From Chaetomium olivaceum (taxonomy: Eukaryota > Ascomycota > Sordariomycetes > Sordariales > Chaetomiaceae): a stretch of DNA of 64,000 nucleotides. The notes beneath the pieces are model-generated. The model did no database searches, was not told the DNA's origin, and was given only the letters and a program-made list of their open reading frames with translations. The translations under genes and the position numbers were made by a program. Positions within the stretch are counted from its first letter, which is position 1; every line of letters begins with the position of its first letter. The DNA is taken from assembly GCA_039881045.1 (NCBI GenBank), contig JAYWVB010000034.1, forward strand, positions 124,001 to 188,000, written 5' to 3'. This document shows, piece by piece, positions 60,858-64,000 of the stretch.

Positions 60858-63101
60858 TGTGAATTTGTGGGGAATGCAATACAATGAAAGATGTGAAGTG
60901 TCTGGCTTAAAAGCAGAGAAGGTGGACGTCTTGACAAATGCAGCTGCTCAGCTCGCTGTTGTCGCAAGATGGTGTTGTGTTTGTGGTGGTGGTGGGTGGA
61001 AAGGTGCCTTGAGCCGCTGCATGCGAGGCAGCTTTATCGATGGCCGGCTTCGGCTGCCCGGTTCTCCCATTGGCTGGCACTGCTTGGCACTGCTTGGCAC
61101 GGCGCGAGATTCAAATTCAGGATTTCCGATTTCCCATTGTTCCATTCTTCACTTCCCACCAACAATGCTTCAATGCCCAATTCTCTGCTATTCTTCCAGT
61201 AAGTCAATGCTTTTTCCGCACTTCCAAATTCCGAGCACCGTGATGATATTAGGTTCAAAAACTATGTTTCAAGACGGGGATGAGATCTTTCTGTGATTAT
61301 AATTGCACCTACTGAAGCTCCGAACAATGCACTTCCTCCGCTGCATCAATCACTCGAGAGCATCAACAGCTAACTTGGTTTCTCAGATCCCATACCCGAC
61401 GCGTTCTTTCCTTTGGCAAGCCTGGCTCAATAACCCTCGAAACATTCCAAAGGCATTCACTCCTCAACCAACCCACCAGAGCCAGGCAAGAGATTTTGTT
61501 CCAGAGCTTTCCTTTCTCCAAACCCCACCCTACCACCCCAAGCAGATTAGAAGCAAGAAGAGCCACACCATCGATTACAAAAGGCATACGTCTATACAAT
61601 AAGCACAGAGTCGGAGTAAACATCGCACTATTCACATTAGCCCTTCCAGTGAATTCTTTTCGCACAACATTATTCACCTACGATCTAGACATAGAACTCC
61701 CAATTGCCGTCAGCCTTTCTTCTATAACCTCGGATCCCAATGAGCTTGCTTGGCCTTCCATCAATGACACTGCGCCCGAAATGCAACTACATGTACCATG
61801 ACACCCGTCCCAACTCACAAACCGCATTACCCTGATGACTGCCTCCCACTGCCCAAAGTGAAATGCTCGACGATTGGAATTGCTTTACCTACTTTCTATT
61901 GTTTCTTTTCTTTCACTCCAGTTCATTGCTCGATGTCGTTTTTTGCAGCTTCTCGGGTGTCTTGGAGCAGCAACCTTTTCTCCTTGGACCACGAGGCGAG
62001 TCGAGAGCAAGGTGCTTAGCGTCGACCAGAGAGTGTTAGTTACTATCCCCATCACCACGAATTTGCTGATCAAACTTGAATCAGGTGTCAATGCCATTGC
62101 TAACCATCATTATGATCTTGGAAACCCCGTTTACACAAACCGCATCAGCAGATGCTAAATAGATGACAACAAAGATGCACCCACAGGGTACTCGGTCACA
62201 GAAGATTTCCCTTGTGATATTCCACTGCTCAAACTTGAAAGGGCCCACAGTCTCTACATCAAGTATGACTTTGGACACTCGTCGACTCTTGAATCTGCCG
62301 GAAAACACGCTCATGGAATCACTTCTTCTCTTTGTTTTTCTATAAGATGGTCAACTCCAGGCCCCTTATATGTACCACAAAAACCGCCACTTCTTTTCGT
62401 CTTCTTTTCATGTCCTTTTAGACATGCCCTCGTTTTATGAGCTAATGGATGTTGGTAATACTATAGTTCAGTGACTCAGACATACATACCATGGTTTGTT
62501 GAGAATAAGGGGTTAGTTGAGGCAAAAGAAAAAGGTGTTCACCAAGGCTAGGGTACTCCTGTATCGCGATGAACAAAGCCGGTGTCCGCCGATGTTTCCT
62601 TATAATTTATTCACTTCATGTCTCAACAATAATTTTTGTTGTTCACGGATACATTGTAAGGTACCTCCCTTCCCTTTCATCTTGGCTGCCGTAACACCGT
62701 AGTGGAAGAACATTGTACCTGGGCTATCATTGACTGTGCTGCCCTAGGGACACTCCACCTAGATCAGATAAAAAGCTACATGCTTCTTGAATATGTACCC
62801 GTATCGTATCTTCTTTCCTTCCTTCGCTTGCCTACCTACCAGTCGGCACCTAAACCACTGTTCAATCCCGGGTCAACATTACGCACAATCACTTAATTAT
62901 CGATCACAACCGACAAGCATTACCAGGTTTTCCTTTGTCTTTTAGGCGACCGATCATCGATCTCAACGGATTGTAACGTTCAACCCTCGCCTGGGTTATA
63001 CAAAATCTCGGTCGATAATATTACTGACGCCGTGTGTGTTGGCTTAGGTTTCGACCAGAGAATTGACTTACTAGGTCGGCTTCAGAATCGCCAACATAGT
63101 T
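60858..63101. other. Long intergenic region, no gene recognised
   Basis: About 2.2 kb, AT-rich towards the right. A near-tandem TGGCACTGCTTGGCACTGCT lies at ~61073-61095 and CCTACCTACC at 62831-62840. Many short frames, none with recognisable content. Confidence 0.5.
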
Positions 63102-64000
63102 ATGCCGGGACAAGTTCCTAAGCTCGTCCCTAACAGGGTCGGCGGCAGCGCTACCAGCAGAGCTCCCTCTCTCCAGCGGCAAGAGGAGAAGCACTGCGCA
63201 AACTGCCTCGCCGAGGAGCAGCCGGGGTTAATCCTCATGACTTGCTATCAATGCCGTGGCATCCTGTACTGTTCCGAACGCTGTGCCCAAGAATGCCTCC
63301 ACCGCCACCGGAAGCTCTGCTACAAGTTTCAGACGACGAAGGAGCCTGCGGCCCCAAACCAAGTTCGGGCTGTCCTCTTCTCGGCGGGGAAACAAAAGCC
63401 AGATGTTATCTTCATCGACGCCAACCAGTGGGAGGACAAGACGGAGGAGGCGGTTTGCGCCATGTCCGTAAACCCCTTGCCAGCGCCTTTGGTGATCTTC
63501 ACAATCACCACCAACCCAATCACCGGGCGCCGCCTACCCTTTGACCTCAAGATCGTCTCCAGGTCTTGCATCTCTCCTATCAACACAACGATCAGTTGGT
63601 GCTTCAATGATAATTGGGAGCTACCCTCTCCGCGCTTCCCTTGGACGGGCAGCATTGCCGCCGTCCGAGTGAACTCGTCCACTGGCCTTGCTGAGAATAT
63701 TACCATGGCCGACTTCAAGAACGTGCTGGAGTTTTTCGTCTGGTACGCCAATCAATTTACTCCGGAGATGTACTGTTACTCGGACAAATTCTTCATGCCT
63801 CCTCTTGCCGCGCCTATCCGAGGTGTCTTAATCCGCTGCGCAGCAATGGAAAGCCTCCACCCGGACGATGGCGCTTTTGTCTCGACCATGGTCGATCACC
63901 TCCACCCAATTCGCGGCCTCCATATACCCACTGTGATCAGGGTGGGAGATGTCAGTCCCCTATCCGAGAAAGTCAAGCATTCTCTGAGAGTCTACCGCAT
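63102..64000 (+). CDS. MYND zinc-finger protein, 5' part
   Basis: Open from ATG 63102 (MPGQVPKLVPNRVGG) to the right edge, about 299 residues, so the gene continues outside. MYND finger at ~residues 32-74: HCANCLAEEQ, then TCYQCRGILYCSERCAQECL, then HRHRKLCYKF, with the C2..C2..C2..H..C order intact. MYND fingers mediate protein interactions, often with chromatin or transcription factors. The rest (PLVIFTITTNPITGRRLPFD, FFVWYANQFTPEMYC, FFMPPLAAPIRGVLI) is unlike SET-domain MYND proteins. It matches a type common in fungi whose function is not known to me. No intron in this part. Confidence 0.88.
   Translation, partial: MPGQVPKLVPNRVGGSATSRAPSLQRQEEKHCANCLAEEQPGLILMTCYQCRGILYCSERCAQECLHRHRKLCYKFQTTKEPAAPNQVRAVLFSAGKQKPDVIFIDANQWEDKTEEAVCAMSVNPLPAPLVIFTITTNPITGRRLPFDLKIVSRSCISPINTTISWCFNDNWELPSPRFPWTGSIAAVRVNSSTGLAENITMADFKNVLEFFVWYANQFTPEMYCYSDKFFMPPLAAPIRGVLIRCAAMESLHPDDGAFVSTMVDHLHPIRGLHIPTVIRVGDVSPLSEKVKHSLRVYR

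Overview
This window is nuclear DNA of a filamentous ascomycete, most likely a Sordariomycete close to Chaetomiaceae/Sordariales. The evidence is GC-rich genes split by short (about 45-120 bp) GT-AG introns with long intergenic spacers, plus a typical gene set: an AA9 polysaccharide monooxygenase, a DUF1996 secreted protein, a LysM/chitin-binding protein, a fungal NRPS, Tad1-like LINE and chromodomain Ty3/gypsy elements, and a MULE. Exon models were built by hand from splice signals and reading-frame continuity.

Layout. 1-2394: 3' end of an NRPS (A-T-C). 3.7-4.9 kb: DUF1996 secreted protein (-). 7.7-9.3 kb: UNC-93-like transporter (+). 9.7 kb: intron-containing tRNA-Arg(UCU). 10.5-14.8 kb, all +: Mpv17/PMP22 protein, mitochondrial dihydroorotate dehydrogenase, short-chain dehydrogenase. 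15.0-25.9 kb, all -: small Cys-rich secreted protein, AA9 LPMO, BTB/zinc protein, an 822-residue FAD monooxygenase fused to a multi-pass membrane domain, and a carboxylesterase pseudogene that has lost its catalytic core. 26.7-40.1 kb: a mobile-element island with a MULE (perfect 86-bp TIRs), an orphan gene, a nucleotidyltransferase-like gene, a 5'-truncated LINE with a 15-bp target duplication, and a 7.6-kb gypsy chromovirus with near-identical LTRs and a 5-bp target duplication. 40.5-44.9 kb: a 1461-residue membrane/ankyrin protein with homogenised 99-bp repeats (-). 47.5-53.1 kb: small zinc-ribbon protein, LysM/chitin-binding gene, cytochrome P450. 54.7-60.9 kb, all -: L1-domain ribosome-biogenesis factor, Tos4-like FHA protein, palmitoyl-protein thioesterase. 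63.1 kb to the edge: 5' part of a MYND-finger protein.

Housekeeping genes (DHODH, L1-domain factor, FHA, PPT1, Mpv17) flank accessory and secreted genes. The centre is transposon-rich and holds the most unusual gene, the ankyrin/transmembrane protein. Its nearly identical tandem repeats resemble the homogenised repeat domains of fungal allorecognition/NLR-type receptors, but no nucleotide-binding domain is visible.

Caution: several otherwise intact genes carry single-base frame breaks, most inside homopolymers (three in the P450 alone). This looks as much like uncorrected indel error in the assembly as true gene decay. The carboxylesterase, with a large internal deletion, a nonsense codon and a frameshift, is the one convincing host pseudogene.
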